Positions 52,310 through 61,664 of a stretch of 64,000 nt of DNA are shown piece by piece. This stretch comes from Bradyrhizobium iriomotense. Lineage in GTDB: Bacteria; Pseudomonadota; Alphaproteobacteria; Rhizobiales; Xanthobacteraceae. The notes beneath the pieces were generated by a model. It had not been told where the DNA came from. It saw only the letters and a program-made list of their open reading frames with translations, and made no database searches. Location of the stretch: positions 186,001 through 250,000 of the forward strand of contig NZ_JAFCJZ010000005.1 in NCBI RefSeq assembly GCF_018130765.1, written 5' to 3'. The position numbers were made by a program, and so were the translations under genes. The stretch's first letter is position 1, and the number at the start of each line of letters is the position of its first letter.

Positions 52310-54361
52310 ATGGGTTTGAGAATAGGCGTCGATATCGGCGGCTCCTTCACCGATTTCGCAGTGCTCGATGAGCGCAATGGCACCGTGCGCAGCCTCAAGG
52401 TGTTCTCGCGCCCGGACGCGCCGGGCCGCGAGGTCGCCGATGGCATGCGCATGCTCGGCGAGCGCTACGGGATTGATCCCGCCGAGGTCGTGCATTTCAC
52501 TCACGGCACCACGGTCGGCGTCAACGCGGTCGTGCAGCGCAAGGGCATCCGCCTCGGGCTGATCACCAACCGCTATTTCGAGGACGTCCTCGTGCTGGCG
52601 CGTCTCAAGACACCCGACATGTATCATCTGATGTCGGCGCGGCCGGAGCCGCTCGTGCCACGCTATCGCACCTTCGGCATCGACGGGCGGCTGGACGCCG
52701 AGGGCAAGGAGCTCGAGCCCATCGATGCGGCAAGCGTGCGCGAAGCGGTAGCGGGGCTGAAGCGAACCGGCTGCGAGGGCGTCGTCATCTCGCTGCTGCA
52801 CGCCTACCGCAATCCCGAGCACGAACGACAGGTGCGCGCGATCATCGCCGAAGCGGCGCCGGAGCTCTTCGTCTCCTGTGCGAGCGAGGTGTGGCCGATC
52901 ATCCGCGAATACGAGCGCACCAACACGGCGGTGATCGGCGGCTATGTGCAGCCGGTCGTCTCGAACTACCTGACGTCTTTGCAGGCGGCATTGCGCAGCT
53001 CCGGCGTGACCGCGGATCTCAAGGTCACCAAATCGAACGGCGGCGTGATGAGCGCCGAGCGCGGCAAGACGGATTGCGTCCAGATCGTGCTTTCAGGCAC
53101 GGCATCCGGCGTGATCGGCGCCGCCTGGGTCGCGCAGCTTTGCGACCTGAAGAACGTCATGAGCCTCGATATCGGCGGAACGACCGCGGATGTCGCGCTG
53201 ATCGTCGGAGGCGAGCCGCAATACGCGACGGGCGAATATATCGGCGACCATCAGATCCACATCCCGTCCGTCTCGGTGACCTCGATCGGCGACGGTGGCG
53301 GATCGATTGCACGTGTGGATCCGTTCGGCGTGCTCAAGGTGGGACCGGAGAGCGCAGGTTCGACCCCGGGCCCGGTCTGCTACGGGCGCGGCGGACGCGA
53401 GCCTACCATCACCGATGCTTTCGCCGCCATCGGCGTGCTCGGTCAGACCGCACTCGGCTATGATTCAGTCAGGCTCGACGTCGCTGCCGCGCGCGAGGCC
53501 ATCGCGCCTCTCGCCGCTCGGCTCGGCGAATCGATCGAAGCCGTTGCCGAGGCGATCATCAATGTGTCGATCTCGGGCATGTATTCGGGGATCAGCCGGC
53601 TGATCTCGCGTTTCGGGATCGATCCCAGGGAGTTCGCGCTGATGGCCTTCGGCGGCGCGGGTCCGATGCTCGCCTGTCATCTCGCGCGTGCGCTCAATAT
53701 GGAACAGATCACAGTGCCCTTGACGCCGGGCGTGCTGAGCGCGCTCGGAGGCCTGATCGCCGACACGCGCAACGATTTCGTCGCGGTCGCCTGGTGCACG
53801 CTCGGAGACGACGATTGGGAGTCGCTCGAGCGCACGCGGCTGGCCCTGGAGCAGGAAGCGCTCGATTGGGTGCGCGCCGAGGTCGGCGCCGGACCGGTGC
53901 CGGAGCTGACCTACACCGCCGAGATGCGCTACCAGGGCCAGTCCTTCGAGATCGAGACCGCGTTCGACGCAGAGGCGATGCGCACGAAGGATATCTCTGC
54001 CCTTCGCGAGGCTTTCCATCAGGCCCACGAGCGTCTCTATCGCTACCGCGACGAGAAGGCCGTCATCCAGGTGGTGGCGCTGCGCGTCGTGGCCAAGGTT
54101 CGCACGCCGCGTCCGATGATCACCCCCATTCCGGACTCGACGGGGCCGGCGAAGCCCGCCGCGACGGTACCGTGCTGGATGGATGGCGCGATGCGGCAGA
54201 TGCCGCTCTATCGGCGCGAGACGCTGCGCGCCGGCGACCGCTTCGCAGGGCCCGCGATCATCGCACAGGACGACACCACCACCTGCGTGCTCCCCGACTT
54301 CGAGGTGAATGTCGACCGCTGGGGCAATCTCCACATCATCAATCTCGCCGCGAAGGCCTAA
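52310..54361 (+). CDS. hyuA: Hydantoinase/oxoprolinase subunit A
   Basis: A 683-residue HyuA-type ATPase subunit. The N-terminal actin-like phosphate loop is LRIGVDIGGSFTDFAVLDE, a second one is MSLDIGGTTADVALIVGG near residue 285, and a C-terminal oxoprolinase A domain follows from about residue 500. With subunit B it opens cyclic amides such as N-methylhydantoin or 5-oxoproline with ATP; acetone carboxylase alpha/beta subunits are related. AAAGGAG precedes the ATG. The absence of an acetone carboxylase gamma subunit argues for a ring-opening enzyme. Confidence 0.94.
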   Translation: MGLRIGVDIGGSFTDFAVLDERNGTVRSLKVFSRPDAPGREVADGMRMLGERYGIDPAEVVHFTHGTTVGVNAVVQRKGIRLGLITNRYFEDVLVLARLKTPDMYHLMSARPEPLVPRYRTFGIDGRLDAEGKELEPIDAASVREAVAGLKRTGCEGVVISLLHAYRNPEHERQVRAIIAEAAPELFVSCASEVWPIIREYERTNTAVIGGYVQPVVSNYLTSLQAALRSSGVTADLKVTKSNGGVMSAERGKTDCVQIVLSGTASGVIGAAWVAQLCDLKNVMSLDIGGTTADVALIVGGEPQYATGEYIGDHQIHIPSVSVTSIGDGGGSIARVDPFGVLKVGPESAGSTPGPVCYGRGGREPTITDAFAAIGVLGQTALGYDSVRLDVAAAREAIAPLAARLGESIEAVAEAIINVSISGMYSGISRLISRFGIDPREFALMAFGGAGPMLACHLARALNMEQITVPLTPGVLSALGGLIADTRNDFVAVAWCTLGDDDWESLERTRLALEQEALDWVRAEVGAGPVPELTYTAEMRYQGQSFEIETAFDAEAMRTKDISALREAFHQAHERLYRYRDEKAVIQVVALRVVAKVRTPRPMITPIPDSTGPAKPAATVPCWMDGAMRQMPLYRRETLRAGDRFAGPAIIAQDDTTTCVLPDFEVNVDRWGNLHIINLAAKA

Positions 54362-54374
54362 AGGATTTTGAATC

Positions 54375-56384
54375 ATGGCACTCAGTGGTTCCGCTCTCCA
54401 GATCTTCGCCAATTACTGCGTGGCCGCCGCGGAGAGCATGGCCTACACGTTGATCCGCACGGCGCATTCAACCTTCGTGAAGGAGACTGAGGATTTCTCC
54501 TGCGCGCTGATCACCCCGGAGGGGCTGGCCTTCGCGTCCCCGAAGACGCTGGGAGCGACGTGGTACATCGGCCTCGACTACGGTCCGGTGCTCGGGCGGA
54601 TCGGCGAATATCGCCCCGGCGACATCTGCATGACCAACGACGCCTATAGTGGCAGCGTAGCGACGCATACGCCCGATATCCTAATGTGGAAGCCGGTGTT
54701 CTACCGGGGCGAGATCGTCTGCTATGTCGGCGGCCATATCCACAACACCGACATGGGCGGCGCGGTCCCGGCATCGTTGTCGCGCAGGCTGACAGAGATC
54801 CAGCAGGAAGGCATCCGCTTTCCGCCCTGCAAGATCGTCGACCAGGGCGAGCTCGACGAAGGCCTGCTCGACATCATGACCATGAACGTGCGCGCGCCGT
54901 CGCAAAATCGCGGCGACCTGCAGGCGCAGATCGCCATGCTAGTGAACGGCGAAAAGCGCGTGCTGGAGATCATCGAGCGCTTCGGCATCGACGACTTCAA
55001 GGCCGGCATGTACCAGGTGATGGATTACGCCGAGAAGCAGGCCGAGGCGGTTCTGAAGACAATCCCCGACGGCGAGTACTTCTTCGCCGAATATGCCGAC
55101 GAGGACAGCGAGGGCGGCAAGCCGATGCGCCTGGCGCTGACGCTGACGATCGACAACGGCCGGGCCGTCATGGACTATACCGGCAGCGATCCGCAGCTCG
55201 CCTCTTCGCTGAACATGCCGACCGGCGGCATGCCGCGCCATGCGCTGGCGCTGGTCGGCTTCCACTATGTTCTCTACACGCTGGACAGCGATATCCTGCT
55301 CAACTCCGGGCTCGACCGCGTGGTTCGCTGCATGCTGCCGGAAGGCACCGTCGTCAATGCGACGGCGCCGGCAGCCGTCGGCATGCGCAGCCTGACCTGC
55401 AAGATCACGCACATGCTGACTTTCGGCGTGTTCTCCCGCGCGATACCCGAGCGCCTCCCCGCCTGCTCGGCCGGCGGCATGGCGATCGTCACGGTGAAGA
55501 CGATGGACCAGGCCGGGCGCGGGGTCATGGCCTCGCTTGGGCCGGTCGGCGGCGGAGCGGGCGGCATGGCGAATGGTGACGGCAGCGACGGCTCGGGCGC
55601 CAACAACGCCTTCCTGCGCAACACGCCGGTCGAGATCAACGAGCTGGAAGTGCCGATCCGCATGCGGCGCTATTGCCTCGCGCCGGACTCCGGCGGCGCC
55701 GGAACCTATCGCGGCGGCCTCGGCCTCATCATGGAGTTCGAGGTATTCACGCCGGGCACCACCGTCACCGCACGCAATCGCGATCGCACCTATTTCGCCT
55801 CCTGGGGCGTCCTGGGTGGCGGTGCCGGCGCCAACGCGATCTTCACCAGGAATCCCGACGGTCCGGACACCGAAGCGCTCGGCAATACCGACGTGGTGCC
55901 CTGCAAGCCTGGCGACCGGATCCGCCTCGTGGGTGCCGGCGCCGGAGGATTTGGCGATCCGCTCCTGCGCGAGCCACGCCGCGTGCTGATCGATGTTCTC
56001 TCGGGCTACGTCTCGCTCGATGCGGCGCGAGCACTATACGGCGTCGTCATCGAGGGCAGCCGCGTCGATGAGGACAGGACGCGCAGGCTGCGCGAAGAGA
56101 TGCGGAAGGCGCGGCCGGAGCAAGAGGCCGTGTTCGATTTCGGCAGCTATCGCACCGCCTTCGAGGCCCGTTGGACCGAAGCTCGCTACCGCGAACTCAC
56201 CGACATTCTGGCGCGACTGCCGGTGGCATGGCGGTTCTTCGTCAAGCATCAACTGTTCGACGCACTCGACGCGCGACTCAAAGCCGGCAGACACGAAGAG
56301 GATGCCAGTCTGGTACGAGAGCTCTTCGAAGAATTGGCGGCGCGCTATCCCACGCTGCGCACGGAGCGGCAGGCGGCAGGCTAG
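54375..56384 (+). CDS. hyuB: Hydantoinase/oxoprolinase subunit B
   Basis: A 669-residue HyuB-type subunit. Typical segments are SMAYTLIRTAHSTFVKETED, YRPGDICMTNDAYSGSVATH, and YVGGHIHNTDMGGAVPASL with putative metal-binding His/Asp residues. It carries the amidohydrolase half of the reaction. It is about 100 residues longer than many HyuB proteins through a C-terminal helical part (from about residue 560). It stands 13 bases after subunit A. Confidence 0.94.
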   Translation: MALSGSALQIFANYCVAAAESMAYTLIRTAHSTFVKETEDFSCALITPEGLAFASPKTLGATWYIGLDYGPVLGRIGEYRPGDICMTNDAYSGSVATHTPDILMWKPVFYRGEIVCYVGGHIHNTDMGGAVPASLSRRLTEIQQEGIRFPPCKIVDQGELDEGLLDIMTMNVRAPSQNRGDLQAQIAMLVNGEKRVLEIIERFGIDDFKAGMYQVMDYAEKQAEAVLKTIPDGEYFFAEYADEDSEGGKPMRLALTLTIDNGRAVMDYTGSDPQLASSLNMPTGGMPRHALALVGFHYVLYTLDSDILLNSGLDRVVRCMLPEGTVVNATAPAAVGMRSLTCKITHMLTFGVFSRAIPERLPACSAGGMAIVTVKTMDQAGRGVMASLGPVGGGAGGMANGDGSDGSGANNAFLRNTPVEINELEVPIRMRRYCLAPDSGGAGTYRGGLGLIMEFEVFTPGTTVTARNRDRTYFASWGVLGGGAGANAIFTRNPDGPDTEALGNTDVVPCKPGDRIRLVGAGAGGFGDPLLREPRRVLIDVLSGYVSLDAARALYGVVIEGSRVDEDRTRRLREEMRKARPEQEAVFDFGSYRTAFEARWTEARYRELTDILARLPVAWRFFVKHQLFDALDARLKAGRHEEDASLVRELFEELAARYPTLRTERQAAG

Positions 56385-56480
56385 CTGCAAACGCCACCCA
56401 TCGACCGAAGGAACAACAGAGTGGCCCGCTAGGGAATATTCGCGTCTCAGGATCTTCAGCGACAACTGGAAAGGTGACCC

Positions 56481-57221
56481 ATGATTTCTCGCCGACTTCT
56501 TCTTTCAATGATGGCAGCTGCGCCCGCAGCATCGTTGAACGGCATCGGCAGGGCCGAAACATTGATGCAAGTCGGCTCGACGCCGACAGGCGTGCCTTTC
56601 ACGTTCCTGGACACTGCATCCGGAACCATCCAGGGCATGATGATCGACCTCATTCATGCCGTCGGCGACGATCTGAATTTCAAGGTCCAAATCCAGCCGA
56701 TGGGATTCTCGTCGCTCATCCCGGCATTGACCTCGGGCAAGATCGAGATCATTTCGGCAGCGATGTCGACCTCTCCGGAGAGAGCCGGGGTCGTGGACTT
56801 CACCGACCATCCGAGCGAGGACAAGGCCGCGTATCCCTCCATTCAAGCGATGCAGGGCTATCGCGTCGGGGCGCAGGTCGGCACGCGCTATCTCGACCTC
56901 TTGCAAAAGAGCGGCGTCTTTTCCGAGGTTCGTTCATACGAAACGATCGTCGACATCATCACGGACGTAGCTGCGGGCCGCCTGCAAGCGGGCTTTGGTG
57001 ACGGACCGATCCTGGGTTACCAGTTCAGCCATGCCAGCTATCCCAAGGTGCGGCTCGTTAGCGAGTACAAGCCCTTCGTCGTCGGTCCGGTCAACATCGG
57101 TGTTCGCAAGGGACAGGAAGCACTGGTGACCCGGATGAATGCCACCATAGCCAGGTTCAAATCGGATGGAACGCTCGCCAGGATCCTGGCGAAGTGGAAT
57201 CTCCCGACATCAGCGAGTTAG
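56481..57221 (+). CDS. Amino acid ABC transporter substrate-binding protein, orphan
   Basis: A 246-residue SBP_bac_3 periplasmic binding protein. A signal peptide with a Tat-like start (ISRRLLLSMMAAAPAAS) leads to cleavage near GRAETL. Family segments are PFTFLDTASGTIQGMMIDLI, SGKIEIISAAMSTSPERA and RKGQEALVTRMNATIARFKS. It resembles ectoine/hydroxyectoine or polar amino acid binders. No permease or ATPase follows. It stands 96 bases after hyuB and may capture the cyclic amide or amino acid handled by that operon. Confidence 0.9.
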   Translation: MISRRLLLSMMAAAPAASLNGIGRAETLMQVGSTPTGVPFTFLDTASGTIQGMMIDLIHAVGDDLNFKVQIQPMGFSSLIPALTSGKIEIISAAMSTSPERAGVVDFTDHPSEDKAAYPSIQAMQGYRVGAQVGTRYLDLLQKSGVFSEVRSYETIVDIITDVAAGRLQAGFGDGPILGYQFSHASYPKVRLVSEYKPFVVGPVNIGVRKGQEALVTRMNATIARFKSDGTLARILAKWNLPTSAS

Positions 57222-57330
57222 ACACCGGACGAGGCATCTTCGCCGTTGCGCCGAACGTATCATGAGCGAGTTCAGGATATGGTCATCATACGCACCCGAG
57301 CGCTGTCTGGTGCGGCACATCAGCATCCGT

Positions 57331-57966
57331 TCAGGGCGAGACCAGCTTCTTGCGCACGGCATAGCGCACCAGCTCGGCGGTGGACGACATTCTGAGCTTG
57401 CGCATGGCCGAGGCGCGATGGGTCTCGACGGTCTTCACGCTCAGATTCAGGATCGCGCTGATCGACCTGTTGGTATTCCCTTCCGCGATCAGCTGGACCA
57501 CGCTCTGCTCGCGTGATGTCAGCAGCATGTCGGCCCGGTTCTGCTTGTTCGCCTGGTAATCATGCAGCAGCTTTTCCAGGAGGACGCTGGTGAAGTAGGG
57601 CCTGCCGTCGAGCAAGGCTTCGATAGCGGAAATCAGGTGCTTGCGAGCATCGGACTTGAAGAGGAAGCCGCGAATACCGGCGAGGATGGCCTCCGTCAGG
57701 AGTTCCTCACTTTCGTGCATGGTCAGGATCAGCACCTCGGTTCGCACATGCAGCGTCCTGAGGCGACGGCTGACCTCCAGGCCGTTCATGATCGGCATGG
57801 AGTAGTCGACAATCACGACGTCCGGTCGGGTTTCGAGCGCCAGCGCGACGGCCTGCTCGCCGTTGGTGGCCTCTCCGCTCACGATCCAGTCGGAACGCGT
57901 TCCAACGATCGCGCGAAGGCCGGAACGTACGATTTCATGATCATCCGCAATCAAGATGCGTTTCAC
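57331..57966 (-). CDS. NarL/FixJ-type response regulator
   Basis: A 211-residue response regulator. The receiver domain has the acidic pair DD8-9, phospho-acceptor Asp54 in VIVDYSMP and Lys104 in FLFKSDARK. The LuxR-type helix-turn-helix (about residues 145-208) includes GNTNRSISAILNLSVKTVET. The start is a GTG at 57966. It is a close paralogue of the regulator at 58135 (both begin KRILIADDHE.VRSGLRA). With only one kinase gene beside them, both may be its partners. Confidence 0.94.
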   Translation of the reverse strand: MKRILIADDHEIVRSGLRAIVGTRSDWIVSGEATNGEQAVALALETRPDVVIVDYSMPIMNGLEVSRRLRTLHVRTEVLILTMHESEELLTEAILAGIRGFLFKSDARKHLISAIEALLDGRPYFTSVLLEKLLHDYQANKQNRADMLLTSREQSVVQLIAEGNTNRSISAILNLSVKTVETHRASAMRKLRMSSTAELVRYAVRKKLVSP

Positions 57967-58134
57967 GACATCGTTCCCGTTTGCCGGCTCCTATCCGACC
58001 GGGCGGACAACGGCAGTGACCGGCCGTAGGGTCAAGCGATCATACGGCGCCCTGCGGCCAGCGTTATCCAACAAAACCCTGAGATGTCCCGGCGAAGGTA
58101 CTGACGCCCAGGGTCGGCTCGCCGACGTCACCGT

Positions 58135-58764
58135 TCAGGCCTCGACCAGCCCGGTCCGGACCGCGTATCGGACGAGGCCCGCCGTCGAATTCACCTCGAG
58201 CTTGCGCATCGCAGCCGCCCGATGCGCCTCGGTTGTCTTGACGCTGAGATTGAGGATCGCGCTGATCCCCTTGTTGCTGTAGCCTTCCGCAACCAGCTTG
58301 ACCACGAGCTGCTCGCGCGCCGTCAGCTCGTGATGCCGCTCGCCGTTGGCGCCCGATCCGCGGTCGAATTCCGTCACGCAGCTCGTGGTGCAGAACGGCC
58401 GGTGCAACAGCAGCGCCTCGACCGCCGCAAGCAACAGCTTGTTGGCATCCGACTTCACCAGGAACGCACGCGCGCCGGCCTCGAATGCCTGCTGCGCGAT
58501 CAGGCCCGAATTGTGCACGGTAAAGATCAGGACCTCGGTCTGCAACGGATAGTCCTTGATCCGCCGCGCAGCCTCCACGCCCGTCATGCGGGGCATCGAG
58601 AAATCGAGGATAGCGACGTGAGGCTGGCTCTCGATCGCCGCGGCGACCGCCCGGCCGCCATCGGTGACCTCGGCCACCACTTCCCAATCCGCCCGCTGTT
58701 CGAGCACGGCCCGCAAGCCGGACCGTACCGCTTCGTGATCGTCGGCTATGAGAATTCGTTTCAT
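58135..58764 (-). CDS. NarL/FixJ-type response regulator
   Basis: A 209-residue response regulator with phospho-acceptor Asp54 in AILDFSMP, Lys104 in FLVKSDANK, and a LuxR-type helix-turn-helix with GYSNKGISAILNLSVKTTEA. I start at ATG 58764; the frame extends to 58788. It lies 60 bases downstream of the histidine kinase and 168 bases upstream of the second regulator, probably in one transcript with the kinase. A recent duplication of this gene probably gave the neighbour at 57331. Confidence 0.94.
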   Translation of the reverse strand: MKRILIADDHEAVRSGLRAVLEQRADWEVVAEVTDGGRAVAAAIESQPHVAILDFSMPRMTGVEAARRIKDYPLQTEVLIFTVHNSGLIAQQAFEAGARAFLVKSDANKLLLAAVEALLLHRPFCTTSCVTEFDRGSGANGERHHELTAREQLVVKLVAEGYSNKGISAILNLSVKTTEAHRAAAMRKLEVNSTAGLVRYAVRTGLVEA

Positions 58765-58824
58765 GGCAGCACGCTCCAAATCCTTCACGGCGGTTCGGCC
58801 GCCCTTCCGGCCTGCCGCCGCGGG

Positions 58825-60030
58825 CTAGTGTTCTTTCGCTGATCGTGTGCCTGCGTGGGCCCTCATGATGGTCGTGGCTCTTCGCCGGTTCCGCCCGTTC
58901 GCCGCGAGACGACGCGGAAACATCGCGCACAGGACGGTTCCGGAAAGTGGCGCGGTCCCGCTGGACCGGATGTCGAGCGTACCTCCGATCTCATGCAGCC
59001 TCACCCGCATCGCGGGAATGCCGACCCCGGTCGACACGGCCTTGTGGCCGCGCCCGATCGCATCGGGAAGACCGCGTCCATTGTCGCTGATCGTCAGCAC
59101 GAAATGGCCGTCGGCGAGGTCGATGACGATGGCCACCTCCGTCGCCTTCGCATGACGGAAGACGTTCGTGAGACCCTCCTGAATGACGCGCAGCAGCGAA
59201 CGCTTCGTTTCATACGGCAACCGATCGACATCCGGCACGATGTCCACGGTCACGCGCAAGGAACTGCGCGCCGCAAATCCTTCCGCGTATCGCTCGATCG
59301 CGGCCTTCAATCCCTCACCCGCCAGATTCCGCGGATGCAGAAGATAGGCAAAGGCGCGGAGTTCCCGGAGGGCTTCATCGATCGACGCGTCGATGTCGTC
59401 GCAGAGCCGCTCCGCAAGGGCCGCGTCGCCCAGATTGCTCCGCATCCGCATCAGGCCAAGGCTGGCGGCGATCAGATGCTGACAGGTCGAATCGTGCAGA
59501 TCGGATGCGATCCGTTGCTGGATGCCTTCCTGCATGGCGAGCAGACCGACGTCGATATCGAGCCCGTCGTCGCATGCGGCGGCGTTCTTGAAAGGACCAT
59601 TGCGCAGCTCGCGGTGGCTGCCGATCAACCGGACCACACCGCCGTCTACGATCGGCCTGACCGTCGTTTCCATCGCCCGCGGCGACCCGCCGAGCGCGAG
59701 TCGCTGGCGGATCCTGACTTCCGTTCCCTCCGCGAGGCCCGCCTGAAGCGCCTCACAGACGGACCTTGCGTCGTCCGCACTTATGCAATCGAAAACGTCC
59801 ATGTCGCTGACGTCTTCCGACGATACGCCGAGCCGCGACTCGAACGCCGGATTGATTCCCTCGTAGGCGAAGTGTCCGCGGAAGGATGGCCGCGCGGCGA
59901 AGAGAAGATCTGCCGAAGACGTCCAATAGAGCTCGTCGATCGGTTCTTGCGAACCTATGCGCAGCCAGTTCTTCAGACCGGTTCGATCCGACTCACTGTC
60001 GGGACAGCCATTTGGCTTCACGGTACGCAC
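58825..60030 (-). CDS. Sensor histidine kinase with PAS and HisKA_3 domains
   Basis: A 401-residue kinase without membrane spans. A PAS-like domain covers about residues 34-145. The HisKA_3 dimerisation helix has the phospho-acceptor His179 in IASDLHDSTCQHL. The ATPase domain has the N box EGLTNVFRHA and the G1 box ISDNGRGLPDAIG. It is of the NarX/DegS class that pairs with NarL-type regulators, two of which follow. The start is a GTG at 60030, with no better candidate. Cytosolic sensing through the PAS domain is inferred; the signal is unknown. Confidence 0.92.
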   Translation of the reverse strand: MRTVKPNGCPDSESDRTGLKNWLRIGSQEPIDELYWTSSADLLFAARPSFRGHFAYEGINPAFESRLGVSSEDVSDMDVFDCISADDARSVCEALQAGLAEGTEVRIRQRLALGGSPRAMETTVRPIVDGGVVRLIGSHRELRNGPFKNAAACDDGLDIDVGLLAMQEGIQQRIASDLHDSTCQHLIAASLGLMRMRSNLGDAALAERLCDDIDASIDEALRELRAFAYLLHPRNLAGEGLKAAIERYAEGFAARSSLRVTVDIVPDVDRLPYETKRSLLRVIQEGLTNVFRHAKATEVAIVIDLADGHFVLTISDNGRGLPDAIGRGHKAVSTGVGIPAMRVRLHEIGGTLDIRSSGTAPLSGTVLCAMFPRRLAANGRNRRRATTIMRAHAGTRSAKEH

Positions 60031-60421
60031 TCACTCTATTCCGGCGACGCCCGATATTGGCGACGATATCGCAGGTCCCCTCCCCGCCCCACCGGCGAGA
60101 CATCCGCCACCGGATCCGGAAGACGCACGCCGTTGGGGCCGACCAATCATACACCCCGCCGCGGGGCCACACCATCAGGTAGTATTATTTCCAGATTGAA
60201 ATCTCGAATTCGTGAGGCGTGCTTTCCGCGGCGGGCGCTATGCAGTTTGTGCCACGCCCGCGACGTCAAATCCGATGCAACAGAGATTCAAAATCAAGAT
60301 GTGGTTGGCCGCGAGGTCATTGCGGCAACGTGGTTGCACCGATACGCAGCAGCACGCCTTCCGCAATTTGCCAGCACCATTCGCGGCGCTCGACAGCGCG
60401 TCGGGCGCGATGCAGACCAGC
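60031..60421. other. 391-base non-coding stretch upstream of the histidine kinase
   Basis: No convincing gene fits here; the short open frames look like noise. An AT-rich patch near 60177-60210 stands out in GC-rich sequence and may hold a promoter. A small hairpin, CCCCG-CCG-CGGGG, lies at about 60153-60165. The region also includes the 3' side of the secreted-protein transcript. Confidence 0.4.
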
Positions 60422-60670
60422 CTAGCGGCTGCTGCTCGTGCCTGACTTCTTCTTCCTCGCTGCTTTCGCCGCTGGTGCGGGGCGGGTCGGCGCAATATCG
60501 AGGGGATGCGACGGCTGCTGCAGACGGTGCGTTGCGGCGTCGTCCCGAAGCGCATCAGTATCGAGACGCTGGCCTCGATCCACCGCATCGCGCGGATCGG
60601 CGAGCGCCACCGATGCCGACAGACTTCCGGCGACGATGCAGGTCAGCGTCAACAGGCGTCTTGCGAGCAT
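60422..60670 (-). CDS. Small secreted protein, 82 residues
   Basis: A short protein with a clear Sec signal peptide (LLTLTCIVAGSLSASVALA, cleaved before DPRDAVD). The mature part is about 58 residues, polar, with a Pro/Ala stretch and a Lys/Arg/Ser-rich tail (KAARKKKSGTSSSR). No known domain is recognised. It starts 14 bases after the beta-barrel gene, so they are co-transcribed. It may be a periplasmic or envelope accessory of the barrel. A chance frame is possible but the signal peptide argues against it. Confidence 0.6.
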   Translation of the reverse strand: MLARRLLTLTCIVAGSLSASVALADPRDAVDRGQRLDTDALRDDAATHRLQQPSHPLDIAPTRPAPAAKAARKKKSGTSSSR

Positions 60671-60684
60671 CTTTCAGGTCTCAC

Positions 60685-61524
60685 TCAAAAGGCGAAATCC
60701 AGGCGAGGGCCGATGCGAACGTCCCTGTACCGCCGCAGCGGAACGTTCGATGTTCGCGCCTCGTATAGCACGGTGGTCGTGAGCGCCACATTGCTGGCGA
60801 AGTTATACTTCAGGCCCACATCAACCGAATAGAGCTGATCCTGACGGCCAGTGTTGAGCCCATCGGTGAACCAGTAGGCCTCGAACAGCGGTGTGCTCAC
60901 GACCGACCATCTGGGATCGAGCTTGACCTCGATACCGAGCACAGCGTCAAAGCGCCAGCGGCGCGCTTCCGCGAGGTCCGAGAAGCGATAGGTCAGCAGC
61001 AGCAGCGGCGAGAACGTCGTGTTGTCGATACGGAAGTCGCGCGCCACCGAGCCCATCACATCATGAGACGCGAATGCGAGGTCGCGGTAGACCCCGTCGA
61101 AATCATATCGGTTTTCATAAATGGCGGAGAAGCGCCAGCCATTCCAATTCTCGGTCAAACGCGCGCCCATGCGCGCCACGGCGAAGTTGCCGTCCTTCTC
61201 CCGCGAAAAGGCTTCGTACTGGGCGCGCGCGTAGAGGCGGTAGGACAGATCGTTGGTGAGGTTTCCGTCCAGCCTGACACTGATGTCCGGCTCGTAGTAG
61301 ATGTCCGACTTGCGGTTGTCGCGGGTGAAGAGCGCGTTGTCGGTGAAGGTCGGCGAGATGGAACCGACGACGCTCCAGGACGGCGCGGAATAGTAGGGGG
61401 CAGCGGCAAGCGGGCTCGTCTTGAACTCGTTGAGATCTAGGTCCGCCGCCCTGGCCGTGCCCGCACCGAGTAAGCCGAGGACGGGCAAGCCGACGATCGG
61501 CGGAAGAAATCCAGAGCTTCGCAT
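60685..61524 (-). CDS. Outer membrane beta-barrel protein
   Basis: A 279-residue exported protein. The signal peptide (PVLGLLGAGTARAA) is followed by alternating aromatic/polar strands such as SYRLYARAQYEAFS, WRFSAIYENRYDF and KYNFASNVALTTTVLYEA. It ends RIGPRLDFAF, with the terminal Phe used by the BAM machinery. Size suggests a barrel of roughly 10-14 strands, of the outer membrane beta-barrel (OMP_b-brl_2-like) kind. ATG 61524 is preceded by GGAGG. It is followed by a small secreted protein. Function unknown; it lies downstream of arcA after a 131-base gap. Confidence 0.85.
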   Translation of the reverse strand: MRSSGFLPPIVGLPVLGLLGAGTARAADLDLNEFKTSPLAAAPYYSAPSWSVVGSISPTFTDNALFTRDNRKSDIYYEPDISVRLDGNLTNDLSYRLYARAQYEAFSREKDGNFAVARMGARLTENWNGWRFSAIYENRYDFDGVYRDLAFASHDVMGSVARDFRIDNTTFSPLLLLTYRFSDLAEARRWRFDAVLGIEVKLDPRWSVVSTPLFEAYWFTDGLNTGRQDQLYSVDVGLKYNFASNVALTTTVLYEARTSNVPLRRYRDVRIGPRLDFAF

Positions 61525-61664
61525 GGCGCCCACCTCCGATGCTGCTGGGCAGACCGGTTTGGCGCCACGCTGCGCAAGGATTGTGGCGTGTTAATGTCAC
61601 ATTTTTAAATCACTGGTTGATGCGATCGATCAGTGTTCGGTGGAGGCCGCGAGGTCGCGCACGC

